The notes: a model not told the origin generated them from the sequence alone. Shown: positions 45,093 through 55,358, numbered from the stretch's first letter. The stretch is 55,841 nt of DNA from Planctomycetota bacterium (GCA_021818445.1 JAKAEB010000021.1:1-55841); one strand, 5' to 3'. A program made the numbers and translations.

Positions 45093-46382
45093 ATGGCCGG
45101 TGGAACAGATACACCTTTTACCATACCAGTATCGAGTCGTATTCAGCGGTTGCCCCCCTATCTTTTTGCGCGGCTCAATACGCTTAAAGCGGAAAAACGG
45201 CGTGCCGGTTACGACATCATCGATCTGGGCATGGGAAATCCGATTGATCCATCACCCGATTTTGTGGTTGAAAAACTCGCCGAAGCCGCGCACGACGCCC
45301 GTAACCATCGCTATTCCGCCAGCGTGGGGCTTTTCAATTTACGGCGCGAAGTGGCATTGAAATATAAACGCAAGTACGGCGTGGACCTGGACCCGGATAA
45401 AGAGGTGGTTGTCACCATCGGCAGCAAGGAGGGATTTTCCCATTTGATGCTTGCCATGCTTGGGACTGGTGACACCGTGGTGGTTGGCGACCCGGCCTAT
45501 CCGATACACGTGTACGCGGTTGCCCTGGCCGGCGGAAATGTCATCAGCGTGAAGTTGGGGAATGATGAGGCGTTTCTCGAACGCATCGAGCATGTGCTGC
45601 GCAACTTATTTCCAAGACCCAAACTGGTGATTTTAAATTATCCGCACAACCCCGCAGCCATGACCGTTGAGCCGCTCTTTTATCAGCAGGCAGTGGCATT
45701 GGCGCGGCAGTATGGCGTACTATTAATCAATGATTTTGCGTATGGAGAAACCTGCTTTGACGGGTATCACGCCCCATCGTTTTTGGCCACCCCGGGGGCC
45801 AAAGAGGTGGGCGTGGAATTTTCCACCATGAGCAAACCCTACAACATGGCCGGCTGGCGCGTGGGTTTTTGCTGCGGCAACAGTGAAATGGTTCGTGCGC
45901 TATCGACGATTAAAGGATATTACGACTATGGTCATTTTGCCCCAATTCAAATCGCCAGCATTCTGGCGTTGCGCAAGGGAGATGATTTCGTTCAGGCACA
46001 GAGCGTCGTGTACCAGAAACGCCGGGATGTACTGGTTGCCGGCCTGAAAAAGCTGGGCTGGGAGGTGGAGACGCCCCGGGCCAGCATGTTTGTTTGGGCG
46101 AAGGTGGCCCCCCAGCATCTCGCGGGCGACGGCACCATCGACTTTGCCCTGCGCTTAGTTGAACACGCTGAAGTGGCGGTAGCCCCGGGCCGGGGATTTG
46201 GCGACAATGGCGAAGGGTATGTACGAATTGCGCTGGTGGAAAATGAACTGCGGATCAAGCAGGCCCTGCGCCAGATGGATGCCTATCTGAACGGACGAAA
46301 AAAGCATCAGCGGCCGAGCAGTCTGGCGACGGCAAAAGGCCGGACGACAGAAGCCGCCACCGGGGATCATCCACATATTTAA
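45093..46382 (+). CDS. Class I/II aminotransferase (AlaC / DapL-like)
   Basis: The 429-residue fold-type I PLP enzyme opens SSRIQRLPPYLFARLNTLKAE, as in AlaC-type alanine transaminases and related LL-diaminopimelate aminotransferases. Motifs are IIDLGMGNPIDPSP, HRYSASVGLFNLRRE, LNYPHNPAAMT, INDFAYGETCFDG, the PLP lysine K248 in STMSKPYNMAGWRVGF, and VRIALVENELRIKQA. It transfers amino groups between alanine or aspartate-family substrates and 2-oxo acids; AlaC and DapL cannot be separated by eye. It converges on the hydrolase gene with a 4-bp overlap of the stop ends. Confidence 0.88.
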   Translation: MAGGTDTPFTIPVSSRIQRLPPYLFARLNTLKAEKRRAGYDIIDLGMGNPIDPSPDFVVEKLAEAAHDARNHRYSASVGLFNLRREVALKYKRKYGVDLDPDKEVVVTIGSKEGFSHLMLAMLGTGDTVVVGDPAYPIHVYAVALAGGNVISVKLGNDEAFLERIEHVLRNLFPRPKLVILNYPHNPAAMTVEPLFYQQAVALARQYGVLLINDFAYGETCFDGYHAPSFLATPGAKEVGVEFSTMSKPYNMAGWRVGFCCGNSEMVRALSTIKGYYDYGHFAPIQIASILALRKGDDFVQAQSVVYQKRRDVLVAGLKKLGWEVETPRASMFVWAKVAPQHLAGDGTIDFALRLVEHAEVAVAPGRGFGDNGEGYVRIALVENELRIKQALRQMDAYLNGRKKHQRPSSLATAKGRTTEAATGDHPHI

Positions 46383-47170
46383 TTAGTATTTTTGCCGCTG
46401 CTGGCGGCTGGCCGCAGTCCTGGACATACGGTGTTTAAAATAAAGCCTGCGATGGCCTTATTGACCGCGTCGGGCGCTTCTATCGGTGACAGATGGCCGG
46501 CATTGGGAATTTCAACCCATTGCGAGCCGTTGATGTTGCGTTGCCAGTTCTTCATCAAATCCGGCGGGGTGATGACATCCAAGCTGCCGCCAACCACCAG
46601 ACAGGGAATGGCGATCTGGCTCAGATGCGCGGTCTGATCGATCCGCATGGCGGCCGCCATCTGCGCCTGAATCATGCCGGCGGGATGCTGGCGGGTGATA
46701 ATCTCTTGAACCCGATGGCGTAACGACGGCGAAGCCGTCGGCGACAAAAGGCGTGGCAGCATCTGAGCTACCAGGCTGTGGATGCCGTCGGTCTGCAGAT
46801 TTGCAATGGACTTCATACGCCCTTGTCGCGCTTCGGGGGAATCGGCGGCGGGATGGGTATCGATAAAAACGGCGGCGCAGGCGTCCTTGGCGAACCGATG
46901 AAGTAATGCCAGCACGACATATCCCCCCATTGAAAAACCACCAATGATGCAGGGGAGCTTGCAATTGCGGATCATGTAATGATGAATGTCTTCAGCAAAG
47001 GCACTGATGGAGCAACGATGCGGAGGATTTCCAGCACGCGGGCCAAAGCCGGGCAAATGGGGCGTAAATACCCGTGCGCCCAAGGCTTGGAGGAATTTAA
47101 CTTGGTCCGCCCACATTGCTTCATCGAGGGGGAAGCCATGCACTAAAACAATGTCTGGAATGTTGTTCAA
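46379..47170 (-). CDS. Alpha/beta-hydrolase fold esterase-like protein
   Basis: Starting from TTG at 47170 (GGAG exactly 6 nt upstream) the product has 263 residues and begins (M)NNIPDIVLVHGFPLDEAMW, with the oxyanion-hole HGFP. The nucleophile elbow is GGFSMGGYV (Ser), a late Asp sits in VVGGSLDVITPP, and the catalytic His in AGHLSPIEAPDAV. The substrate is unknown; close relatives are annotated as carboxylesterase or BioH/3-oxoadipate-lactonase-like. The longer frame to 47305 has no ribosome site and adds sequence unlike the family. Confidence 0.85.
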   Translation of the reverse strand: MNNIPDIVLVHGFPLDEAMWADQVKFLQALGARVFTPHLPGFGPRAGNPPHRCSISAFAEDIHHYMIRNCKLPCIIGGFSMGGYVVLALLHRFAKDACAAVFIDTHPAADSPEARQGRMKSIANLQTDGIHSLVAQMLPRLLSPTASPSLRHRVQEIITRQHPAGMIQAQMAAAMRIDQTAHLSQIAIPCLVVGGSLDVITPPDLMKNWQRNINGSQWVEIPNAGHLSPIEAPDAVNKAIAGFILNTVCPGLRPAASSGKNTN

Positions 47171-47360
47171 TATTTGCTCCGACCCAGTACGCCAACAGCG
47201 AGGCGTAAAAACCGCGCCCCATGCGCCAGAGTTTACTCGAAGAACAAATATTTCAACACTTTTTTGAATTTCCTGATAGGTTTGCCGGCCCGGCATGGTT
47301 CCCATTCCGAAATGCCGGTTTCAGGACTGCATGCGAGTCACGCCCCGTTTGTGGGACATA

Positions 47361-48866
47361 TCAGGCTTTGATTTCAGGCCGATTTTCCGCCGGCCAGTCT
47401 ACATGGAAAAATTGGCCCGACGGAGAATCCACCCGCTCATAGGTATGGGCACCAAAGTAATCGCGTTGGGCCTGAATTAAATTAGCCGGAAGAACTGCGC
47501 AGCGGTAAGCATCGTAATAGGCAAGGGCCGACATGAACGCGGGGGCGGGAATCCCGTTATTGGCCGCCAATGTGACAACTTTCCGCCAATCATCCTGGCC
47601 GTTTTGTATCTGCCGGCGGAAGTACGGGTCCATAAGCAAATTGACCAATTGCGGGTTGGTCTGATACGCATCGGTAATCTTTTGCAGGAATTTAGCACGA
47701 ATGATACAACCGCCCCGCCAGATTGACGCGATGGAGCCAAAATCCAGTTTCCAGTTATATTCTTTCTGTGCCTCGCGCATCAGTTGAAAACCTTGGGCGT
47801 AAGCGCAGATTTTTGAGCAATACAGCGCCTGACGAATGGCTTCAACAACGGCTTTGCCAGCCCGTAACTTTTTAATGACGGGACCGCGTAATTTCTTCGA
47901 TGCAATCAGGCGCTCGCCTTTGATCGCGCTCATGCAGCGGGCAAAGACCGCCTCGGCAATGGAATTGGCGGGAATGCCCATATCCAAAGCATTAGAGGCC
48001 GTCCATTTACCGGTGCCCTTTTGGCCTGCCGCATCGAGAATGACATCCACCAGAAATTTTTTCTTGTTTCGCGGGTCTTTCTGCCGCAGCACATCAGCGG
48101 TTATTTCAATCAGGTAGGAATCGAGTTCGGTCTGATTCCAATCGGAAAATATTTCCGCCAGTTCATCGGGTTTAAGCCCCAGCAGCGATCGAAGTAAAAA
48201 GTAGGCTTCGCTGATGAGTTGCATATCGACATATTCAATTCCATTGTGCACCATTTTGACATAATGCCCCGCACCGTTTGGCCCCAGATAGGCGGTGCAC
48301 GGCACCCCGCCCTGTACCGGCTTACCAGGCTCGGCACCGGGTATCGGCTGGCCGGTCCGGGCATCTACTTTGGCGGCAATGGCCGTCCATATCGGCTCCA
48401 GATGTTTCCACGACTTGGGATCGCCACCGGGCATAAGTGATGGGCCGAAGCGGGCACCCAACTCACCACCGGAAACGCCCGAACCAAAAAATTTCAGTTT
48501 CCCGGCGTAATCTTTCTCCCGACGAATGGTGTCGGTCCATAGACTGTTACCCGCATCCACCACGATGTCATCGGCATCGAGGCCAGCTTCAATAAGCTGC
48601 TGAACAATGCTGTCCACGGCCGGCCCGGCTTTTACCAGAACGATAATCACCCGCGGCCTGGCAATCGCAGCAACAAACTCTTTTAATGATTGGCAACCCA
48701 CGAGTTGCCCCGGGGTGCCGGGGTTCTCTTTAATAAATTCGTCCATCACACTGGTGGTACGATTAAACACGGCGATATCAAAGCCATGGTCGGCAATGTT
48801 CAACGCCAGATTTTTGCCCATAACAGCCAGGCCGATCAAACCGACGCGTGGATTTGCGGATGTCAT
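47361..48866 (-). CDS. gnd: 6-phosphogluconate dehydrogenase, decarboxylating
   Basis: The 501-residue protein has the NADP fold [20 protein letters not shown] (9-28), [20 protein letters not shown] (substrate-binding GVSGGE..A..GPS.MPGG), and [20 protein letters not shown] with the catalytic Lys, then the long helical C-terminal domain with [20 protein letters not shown]. It oxidises 6-phosphogluconate to ribulose 5-phosphate and CO2 in the pentose phosphate pathway. The ATG at 48866 has GAGGAG 8 nt upstream. The length suits the dimeric long-chain type. Confidence 0.97.
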   Translation of the reverse strand: MTSANPRVGLIGLAVMGKNLALNIADHGFDIAVFNRTTSVMDEFIKENPGTPGQLVGCQSLKEFVAAIARPRVIIVLVKAGPAVDSIVQQLIEAGLDADDIVVDAGNSLWTDTIRREKDYAGKLKFFGSGVSGGELGARFGPSLMPGGDPKSWKHLEPIWTAIAAKVDARTGQPIPGAEPGKPVQGGVPCTAYLGPNGAGHYVKMVHNGIEYVDMQLISEAYFLLRSLLGLKPDELAEIFSDWNQTELDSYLIEITADVLRQKDPRNKKKFLVDVILDAAGQKGTGKWTASNALDMGIPANSIAEAVFARCMSAIKGERLIASKKLRGPVIKKLRAGKAVVEAIRQALYCSKICAYAQGFQLMREAQKEYNWKLDFGSIASIWRGGCIIRAKFLQKITDAYQTNPQLVNLLMDPYFRRQIQNGQDDWRKVVTLAANNGIPAPAFMSALAYYDAYRCAVLPANLIQAQRDYFGAHTYERVDSPSGQFFHVDWPAENRPEIKA

Positions 48867-49088
48867 CAGTTTAGCTCCTCAAGTGCGATGCCAATTTTTG
48901 CGCCCACGAGAAATCCGGCTTCTCATGTCGATGCAGAATCCTATCACACCATGGGATGATAAACCAGAAGACGGCTGCGGTGGGCGGGTGTCCGCAAGTT
49001 GGATTGTGCGCAAGATAAGAAGTGCCGCACTGATCGCCAGGCGCCAAGGATCAACAAGGTAGGTTTGATCCAGTAAATGCCTTGGGGA

Positions 49089-50093
49089 TTAAAAGGGTGG
49101 ACCCCCCGGGCCAAATGGGGGACGCCTTCCACCGCCCCCTGGCCTGCCCCATCCGCCCCCGCCCCCGGCGCGGCCGCCTCTGCCTCCGCGGCCCCGGCCA
49201 CCTGGATGTTTGTAAAAACTCCGATCCGGCTGGCCGCGAAACTGGCGGCTTATAAATGGAAATTCATTGGTAACCACATAATAATAGGTGCCGTCGGGGT
49301 ATTCCGGTGTGACACCAAAGCGTCCGTTGGCGGCATCCAAATCGCCGGCACCGGCCACGTATTGAAAATCGCCGGTGTAGCGACCGTCATATCTTCCGCC
49401 GGGTCCGGCCGGAGGACTGGGCCGATCCCCCCTCCGGAGGCGATAACTGGAGCGCAAAAGCCGCACTTCGCTGTGGGCGTTATGCGCCTCTGCGTAGCCC
49501 CACGGCCCGTAAATCGGAAATCCATCCGCCGCATAGCCGATAAGTGTCACCTTGCCCCAACCATTGAGCGAACGGATAAGTTCGGTCGGAACGCCGTGGT
49601 AATGATAGGTACCGTCGTGCTGCACATGGGCATGGCTCGCGTCAAGGCCCAGGTTACCAAAGCCGGTCAGCAGTGTTTTATTCCAGATTGAATCGCGCTC
49701 ATGGTGCCAGAAACCGGCGGTGCCCGGATCAAAAACTACACCATCAAGCCCCACGCCGAAAATCACCCAATTATGGACGGGAATCAGCCTCGATAGCCGG
49801 TGCGGGTGCAGGGGCATCCGAAAATGAAAAGCCTGTGGACGAATGGCATTCGGACAGCCGCGGTCCGGAAACCTGCCCACCTTGTGATTGGGGATACCAT
49901 TGCTGTCGCAGTAACGGTAACTACCGCGCACATAAAACCGCACCCGGCTTTTGTATTTGGGATAGACATTGCAGGGTTCAAGCCTGTTTGGCCCCATGCG
50001 CATCTGTGCCAACGCGGATGATCTCACTCCGCATGGTAAGCCCGCCAGTGCCAGAAGCCCCATCCATTGCCGCCGATTTAACCTCAACGCCAT
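49089..50093 (-). CDS. YHYH-domain exported protein with Gly/Arg-rich tail
   Basis: From the ATG at 50093 (GGAG 8 nt upstream) the protein has 334 residues. An N-terminal Tat-like signal (NRRQWMGLLALAGLPCG) leads to a YHYH domain: DASHAHVQHDGTYHYHGVP, IGYAADGFPIYGPWGY and YTGDFQYVAGAGDLDAANG, with DGTYYYVVTNEFPFI. The last ~45 residues are nearly all Gly, Arg and Pro. YHYH proteins are found in planctomycetes and other marine or soil bacteria; the His-rich motif suggests metal binding, but no reaction is known to me. Confidence 0.85.
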   Translation of the reverse strand: MALRLNRRQWMGLLALAGLPCGVRSSALAQMRMGPNRLEPCNVYPKYKSRVRFYVRGSYRYCDSNGIPNHKVGRFPDRGCPNAIRPQAFHFRMPLHPHRLSRLIPVHNWVIFGVGLDGVVFDPGTAGFWHHERDSIWNKTLLTGFGNLGLDASHAHVQHDGTYHYHGVPTELIRSLNGWGKVTLIGYAADGFPIYGPWGYAEAHNAHSEVRLLRSSYRLRRGDRPSPPAGPGGRYDGRYTGDFQYVAGAGDLDAANGRFGVTPEYPDGTYYYVVTNEFPFISRQFRGQPDRSFYKHPGGRGRGGRGGRAGGGGGWGRPGGGGRRPPFGPGGPPF

Positions 50094-50333
50094 GTTCCAC
50101 ACTCCTGCAATAGCCTCGCTGCATCAGACACGCTATGTGCCGGTCGAAGTTGCACGATAATTTTGAGATGGCTAATAAATTTCCAACGACAGGGCCGCGT
50201 CAATTGGCTATCATACCCCTTGCGTGCCGTGTGCCCAAGGGCCTGACTAAAAAGGCTAAGCGGGCGGAGAGATCGGCAATCCCAAGTGTGATGGCGAAAA
50301 TGGCCACACCCGCTGAATATGATCGGAGCAGCG

Positions 50334-50870
50334 ATGAAAACAACATACCAACTGGTCGACGATTTTGTCCAGCGGACTCAATTTATGCAGTGGGGCGATG
50401 AGCGTATCATGGAGGCAGCCAGACAAGTGGATGAAGCGGAATATTATCGTGATCGGGGCATTTCGTTTGGCTCCCTGCATAAACTGCTGGTACACATGAT
50501 GGGCGCTCAATGGATTTGGCTTGAAAGATGGAAGGGCAACCGTCCAACCAAGCTGCCCGATGCGGAGGATTACCCCACTCGCGATGCCATCGATAAATAC
50601 TGGCCGGAACTGCACCGCGATTTTATTACCTTTATCCGGGCCCAGTCGGAGCAGGGCATCCATCGCACGATCCAATACAAAAATTCACGCGGGCAGGAAT
50701 TTATTCTGCCCCTCTCGGAGCTAATCTGCCACGCGCTGGATCATGGCACCTACCACCGTGGGCAGGCCAACACCCTGATTAAACTCTCCGGCGGGAAGCC
50801 CGTTTCAGTTAACTATTTTGAATACAGTCTGCAACGTCAGGCGTCACCGGCCGGTCATCACATGGTGTAA
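50334..50870 (+). CDS. DinB-family protein
   Basis: From the ATG at 50334 (GGAG 5 nt upstream) the product has 178 residues. It forms the DinB four-helix bundle, with metal-binding His positions in SLHKLLVHMMGAQWIWLERW and in ICHALDHGTYHRGQANTL. FMQWGDERIMEAA near the start is typical. Family members act as metal-dependent enzymes such as thiol S-transferases, and many are of unknown role. It stands alone between divergent YHYH and the CrtC-like gene. Confidence 0.88.
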   Translation: MKTTYQLVDDFVQRTQFMQWGDERIMEAARQVDEAEYYRDRGISFGSLHKLLVHMMGAQWIWLERWKGNRPTKLPDAEDYPTRDAIDKYWPELHRDFITFIRAQSEQGIHRTIQYKNSRGQEFILPLSELICHALDHGTYHRGQANTLIKLSGGKPVSVNYFEYSLQRQASPAGHHMV

Positions 50871-51293
50871 CGACAACCCGGCCAATGCATCACCCTTGCG
50901 AAAAGAGCAGGATAAGGAAGATCAGCAGGAATCCGTCCGAGTAACGGCAGGATATGCCCTACCAGCGTGCTTCGCAAACTGAAGGCGTAAAGAGATCATC
51001 GGCGGGGCATACTACGCACCTGCTGAGTTGTGTTCGGTTGGCCATTTATTGTCCGATAATACCGTGCGGATTCTATGCCCAGCGACGACGGAAATGCACC
51101 TGGCGATGTTGGTTGTGTTATTCGATTCTCTGTGCCTTCCATGTTGCGATAAAATCGCAGCCTGTATTAACGTTGCACCACCCATCGGCCGATACATCTC
51201 TTGACGACAACATCTTTGGTTCGGTGCGTCCGATATTTGGTTGACTGGCCATCCGAGTGGCCGATTTTTGGGGTGCTGAAACGCAGGCATTTT
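50871..51293. other. Intergenic region before the CrtC-like gene
   Basis: No gene is supported in this 420-bp stretch. A perfect hairpin TGCGAT-AAA-ATCGCA lies at 51145-51159. A 96-codon plus frame here is Cys/Arg/His-rich and family-less. On the minus strand a short apolar run (DGFLLIFLILLFSQG) ends at a stop near 50926 but has an upstream stop within 30 codons, so I do not call it. Confidence 0.35.
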
Positions 51294-52547
51294 ATGACAC
51301 AGCAAGTTTATAGTTCAGTCGAAAATGGCCTACTGGACCGGACGACCAATAATGGCAGTCGATCCGGATCGAAGGCGGGCATCGCCGGGCTCGGACCAGC
51401 GGCCATGACTTCACAATGGGAAGAGGACGGGTGGCGGCAGCAACGCACACCGGGGTCTTATGAATGCTGGAACTTTGACGTATTGGACTCCATGGGGAAT
51501 GGGGCATCGGTAAGTTTTTTTGATGGCCTGTATTTTCATCCGAAATATCTCCGCGAGGAGGCACGGTTTTACCGATCCGGCTCTCACCCCAAGCTCAAAA
51601 ATGTCCGGGAACAATCCTTGGCCAGCTTTTACCCGGCGGTGGCCATTTCCCTTTTCCAAGGGGGGCGCCGCATTGCGCATGCCGTCAACGTTTATCCGCC
51701 CGGTTCATTTCGTGGCGAACAAGGGTCTCCAGAAATTGCCATCGGACCCAACCGCATCACATTGCGACAGGATGGAACTTTTGGCCTGCAGATGCGGGCT
51801 TACCCCACCGAAAAATCGATTGCTGGCCCCAAGGCCCGTCTCGACCAGATGATGTTCGCAGAGCTTACCTTCCGCCCCAAATTGCCGGGGGTGCAACACA
51901 GCCAACTCCTTCGCCCCAACGTGGATGATGGTGCCCGGCACACATGGGTGGTAGCGGCCCCTCTGTGCGAAGTAACCGGCCGAATTCAACAGGTCAATCT
52001 GCGGGATGACACACTCGCGTTGGATCTGCCTGTGCAGGCCAATGGCTTTCATGACCACATTTTTGGCGGGTCGGGGATATGTCGCCGCATTAAACGCATT
52101 ATTCGTGGCCATGCGGTTGGCGACGATTGGGCCATTGCATGGAACCACTCGGTTGGAAATCTTTGCGATGGAACGACCGATTCCATCTGCCTTTTTGAAA
52201 CCGACACGCAACCGCTGATTATCCCGCACCCACAGGTAACGGCCGTTCAGCGGAATACCTCGCATTTTCTGGTGCCATATCCCGCACATCTGAGCATGCA
52301 TGGCAGCGATCTACGCGGCAACGCCATTGAATTGCTGGTGAAGCATCATGATGTACTTGAGGCCGGTCCGGGGCTGGTTCGCAGCACGTGCTCGGTACAG
52401 CTTACAACGCGCGGTAAAAGTCGCTTCGTGGGCATGGGCCTGCTGGAGACAAATTCCACCCGCAGTGTTGGCCTTCCCATCATCAGCGATTGGGCATCGC
52501 GGTCGGTTATTCGAATCGAAGCCGACGATCCGCTGTGGCGGCTGTAG
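51294..52547 (+). CDS. CrtC/AttH-like (carotenoid hydratase fold) protein
   Basis: From the ATG at 51294 the product has 417 residues and no signal peptide. PGSYECWNFDVLDSMGNGASVSFFDGLYFHPKYL matches, in pattern, the first strand block of the CrtC/AttH lipocalin-like family ('GgyEwWyfda...dG..l...fF.g..fsP.Y'). VQANGFHDHIFGGSGICRRI matches the later 'GyhDHnwG' block. Family members include carotenoid 1,2-hydratases acting on apolar polyenes, but many homologues are uncharacterised and no carotenoid gene is nearby. The longer frame to 51201 is rejected. Confidence 0.62.
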   Translation: MTQQVYSSVENGLLDRTTNNGSRSGSKAGIAGLGPAAMTSQWEEDGWRQQRTPGSYECWNFDVLDSMGNGASVSFFDGLYFHPKYLREEARFYRSGSHPKLKNVREQSLASFYPAVAISLFQGGRRIAHAVNVYPPGSFRGEQGSPEIAIGPNRITLRQDGTFGLQMRAYPTEKSIAGPKARLDQMMFAELTFRPKLPGVQHSQLLRPNVDDGARHTWVVAAPLCEVTGRIQQVNLRDDTLALDLPVQANGFHDHIFGGSGICRRIKRIIRGHAVGDDWAIAWNHSVGNLCDGTTDSICLFETDTQPLIIPHPQVTAVQRNTSHFLVPYPAHLSMHGSDLRGNAIELLVKHHDVLEAGPGLVRSTCSVQLTTRGKSRFVGMGLLETNSTRSVGLPIISDWASRSVIRIEADDPLWRL

Positions 52548-52707
52548 GCTGACGCCGCAAAAAATGATTTAAAATATTGCCGCGCACTCTCACACCCGAT
52601 CGCGCAAGGCATTTTGAACTATCACCGCATCTTTCATCCTACGTCCCATGGCCAAAATGCGGGCACCCGGATGAACGCCACATGCTGGCTCCCACGCCAC
52701 ACCGACG

Positions 52708-54060
52708 CTATCGAATGGTGTCCGCTGGCGACACCAATCCCAATTCCGGTGAATCTGGCCTAAGCGAAAGAGTATTATTCCATCGATCCCGATTCCACCG
52801 CCCCGCCGTCACCCTTCGGGTAATGGCCGCCACTACGCCCTGCTGTGACGGATAAATGATGACCGCGAGATTTTGCTTTGCATACGGTGCAAGCCGTCGC
52901 TGCCATGCGTCTGTATCCAGCCCCAGTCCACCGCGCGTTTTTACCTCCAACGTCGGCTTGGATGTCAGGTGGGTATCATTCGGCAAGCTCGCCAGCGTGC
53001 GGCGCAATCGCGTCTCATCAAAGGGTCCGGTCGTTATTACCTCAAAGGCTCGCAGGGCTGGGTGCTCAATCAACTGCGGCCCGGTGGCATAGCACCCATC
53101 GCGGCTCACCGGTATTAAACCAGCCGCTGTGAGGAAATTGGGGGCCAGACCGGCGCGCGTGACGGCACCGGCGGTTTCAAAGATAAATCGATCCAACTCG
53201 CCGGTTGTACCTGCCAAGGCCGCCGGCGTACCGGTCAAGCGCCATTTAATATCGTCGCAGATGAGAGTCGCCGTGCGCTTACCAAGCTGCAACGCATCGC
53301 AATCGCGCCCCAGCCAGAGCGTTGCTTCCACCACCTGTTCATCGACGGCTATCAGTTCCAGCGGTGCCGCGGGTAATGATGCAAAGTCGGCAGCGGGACT
53401 GAGCTTTATGCCCGCCAACGCACCATTACCAGCCACCGCCATTATGTGCTCAAGATCGGGAAAATATTGTTGATGACCACGCCGACCACCGGTGCGCCGG
53501 GCGGGGTCGGCATGCACCACTGCCGATCGGGGCAGTCGCCAGATTGGCTGCACGACATCCGCCTGCACCACCAAATGCGGCAGTGATAGGGCTTGCAAAT
53601 TGCGATGCGCCATCCAACTGCGAACCGGCGATACATCCACCGCCAGCAGCGGAAACTTTCCCGCCAGGGCAATGGCATCGCCACCAATGCCGCAGCCGAT
53701 ATCCACGGCAAGAGCGTTTGGCCCGACCGCCGCCGCAACCACCGCAGCTTTATGCAGGGCGGCGGCAAGCGGTGTCGCCTGTTCCAGGGCTTCAGGCAGG
53801 GCATAAAACAACGACACACGCGGCTGTAATATTTTGAACTTCTCTGCCAGCGCCCGGCGCGATGTCTGCAACAATATCCACGCGGCGCGGGCCAACGATG
53901 CGGGCCATTGTCGTCGCAGATGGGTGAGTACCTGTAATTCTGAAAGGCCGGAGGCAATGGCTTCGTCGGCAGCCGCCATAATGGCCCGGTTATCGGTTAC
54001 ATCGCGCAGCAATTCCGGCGTAAGGCCTGAATCCTGCGGTTGGTAAACCGACGCTACCAT
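52708..54060 (-). CDS. Class I SAM-dependent methyltransferase with THUMP-like domain
   Basis: The 450-residue protein has a helical N-terminus (about 1-95), a Rossmann methyltransferase core with motif I AVDIGCGIGGDAIALAGKF (about 117-135) and the family-specific HADPARRTGGRRG, and a C-terminal THUMP-like region (about 330-450). This layout is that of the widespread uncharacterised bacterial methyltransferase group with a THUMP-like tail, suggesting an RNA substrate. The reaction is not known. It is 47 nt downstream of the ArsR-type gene on the same strand, so they may form one unit. Confidence 0.8.
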   Translation of the reverse strand: MVASVYQPQDSGLTPELLRDVTDNRAIMAAADEAIASGLSELQVLTHLRRQWPASLARAAWILLQTSRRALAEKFKILQPRVSLFYALPEALEQATPLAAALHKAAVVAAAVGPNALAVDIGCGIGGDAIALAGKFPLLAVDVSPVRSWMAHRNLQALSLPHLVVQADVVQPIWRLPRSAVVHADPARRTGGRRGHQQYFPDLEHIMAVAGNGALAGIKLSPAADFASLPAAPLELIAVDEQVVEATLWLGRDCDALQLGKRTATLICDDIKWRLTGTPAALAGTTGELDRFIFETAGAVTRAGLAPNFLTAAGLIPVSRDGCYATGPQLIEHPALRAFEVITTGPFDETRLRRTLASLPNDTHLTSKPTLEVKTRGGLGLDTDAWQRRLAPYAKQNLAVIIYPSQQGVVAAITRRVTAGRWNRDRWNNTLSLRPDSPELGLVSPADTIR

Positions 54061-54107
54061 GTCTACGCCTCAGAGAGGGCTGAATATCCAACCATCGGCC
54101 GTGGGCA

Positions 54108-54425
54108 TCAGGCCAGATCGGACAGCGTTACTGAACTTCCGCCCACAATGAAGCGAAGGGAATTTTTAGTGCCTTTGGATGTCTCACTTAGTGAATAAAT
54201 AACAGTTTTGCCATTGCGTTTATTTACGATGCAATGGCCCATGCGGAGTAATCCGAGATGATGGCTGACAGTAGGCTGGGGCAGATTAAGTGACTCGCAG
54301 ATATCGGTTACGGTAAATTCACCTTGACTGAGCTGCATAAGAATTTCAAGCCGCGTCGGATCAGAGAGCAATTTAAACAAATTACATAAATCCGCGACCG
54401 ATTCATGCTGCGGTTTAGACGCCAT
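54108..54425 (-). CDS. ArsR-type winged-helix regulator
   Basis: The 105-residue protein is a single winged-helix domain: LCNLFKLLSDPTRLEILMQL, then EFTVTDICESLNLPQPTVSH as the recognition helix-turn-helix and HLGLLRMGHCIVNKRNGKTV as the wing. The ArsR metal motif ELCVCDL is replaced by EFTVTDI, so it is unlikely to sense metal through that site. The ATG at 54425 has a GGGGGT stretch upstream. The downstream gene is the THUMP-like methyltransferase; divergent DNA is repeat-rich. Confidence 0.9.
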   Translation of the reverse strand: MASKPQHESVADLCNLFKLLSDPTRLEILMQLSQGEFTVTDICESLNLPQPTVSHHLGLLRMGHCIVNKRNGKTVIYSLSETSKGTKNSLRFIVGGSSVTLSDLA

Positions 54426-55071
54426 AAAAACACCCCCGATTTAACATTATTCTGACATACCAACTGGGCAGACTTCCCATCTTAACCGGTAGACTATCCG
54501 TGTCCGTCATGCCGATTCAACATCAAACTGAAAACCCGCGCGTATCCAGTTTGAAACGCTCTGTTACTTCGTGGAATCTGCCCACCTACCAAGAGGCTTT
54601 ACCCCATATGAAACCGCATTGCTTCGGCGGCAAAAGCCTTCATCCCGTTGCGCAGTTTTGGATAATGCCTGGCCTCGCGGATTCACTTTTGGGCAGTTTA
54701 GATGGATTTATTTTTATGTCAAATCGCGAACGGCGTTTTCGTTGCAGCAACTGTTGCGGCTTTGGTCCGGAAACATCAGGAACGGCTCATGATGGCATAG
54801 CGCAAGCTGCGGCCGTCCCATTGCCCTTGCCCGCCCCACCACCGCCGGTTTGGCGTCTCGACCCGCCAGCAGAGTCTCCTAATTCACCGTCTGGACATTT
54901 ACTGAACGATAGGTTTTACTACGCACCATGAGGATGACCTCCGAAAAAGGTGTGTGATGTATTGGGTCGGCGGAACACCCGCCGACCAACCAACGCATAT
55001 TGAGGCATCCCCGCTCTTTTTTCATCCCCTTATCTATAGCCAACTCCGCGGTGCCAATAGTTACCTTGATT
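54426..55071. other. Gene-poor region
   Basis: Overlapping plus frames of 143, 73 and 32 codons occur here, none with a good ribosome site or family match. The 32-codon one (54702-54800) encodes a single apolar helix, ending VRKHQERLMMA. I cannot support any as a gene. Confidence 0.35.
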
Positions 55072-55358
55072 CACCGCCAAGTGCGCGGAGGACGCCAAGA
55101 ACCGCCAAGCCTATTGGATATGGGCCTGCCCAATTGTCGTGACTCGGCCGAAATCGCGAGATTGATCCTATGAGACAACCTCTGTGGCTCTTTTCTCTGC
55201 GCGCTAAAACAACAAACATCATCATGCCATCGGCATGATGCATTATGTCACACAGAGAGGTGTTTATATCTCGCACAGAGCCGCGGAGCCACGGAGAGAA
55301 TTAAAAAAATACGACACAACGCCGCGCCCAGTCTTCGCGCTCTTGGCGCTTGGCGGTG
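55072..55358. repeat. Nested imperfect inverted-repeat block
   Basis: Three pairs of arms are arranged around ~55230: CACCGCCAAG...GACGCCAAG (55072-55098) with CTTGGCG..TTGGCGGTG (55342-55358), CTCTGTGGCTC (55180-55190) with GAGCCACGGAGAG (55286-55298), and a perfect central hairpin CATCATGCC-ATC-GGCATGATG (55220-55240). CGCCAAG and GCGGAG repeat types are common in intergenic DNA of several phyla. Confidence 0.6.

Noticed and set aside
54500..54931. 143-codon plus-strand frame
   Set aside because: Pro-rich tail and Cys-rich centre without any family pattern, overlapping two other frames; no ribosome site.
55072..55358. CRISPR array
   Set aside because: The repeats are few, imperfect and inverted rather than regularly spaced direct repeats, and no cas gene is near.
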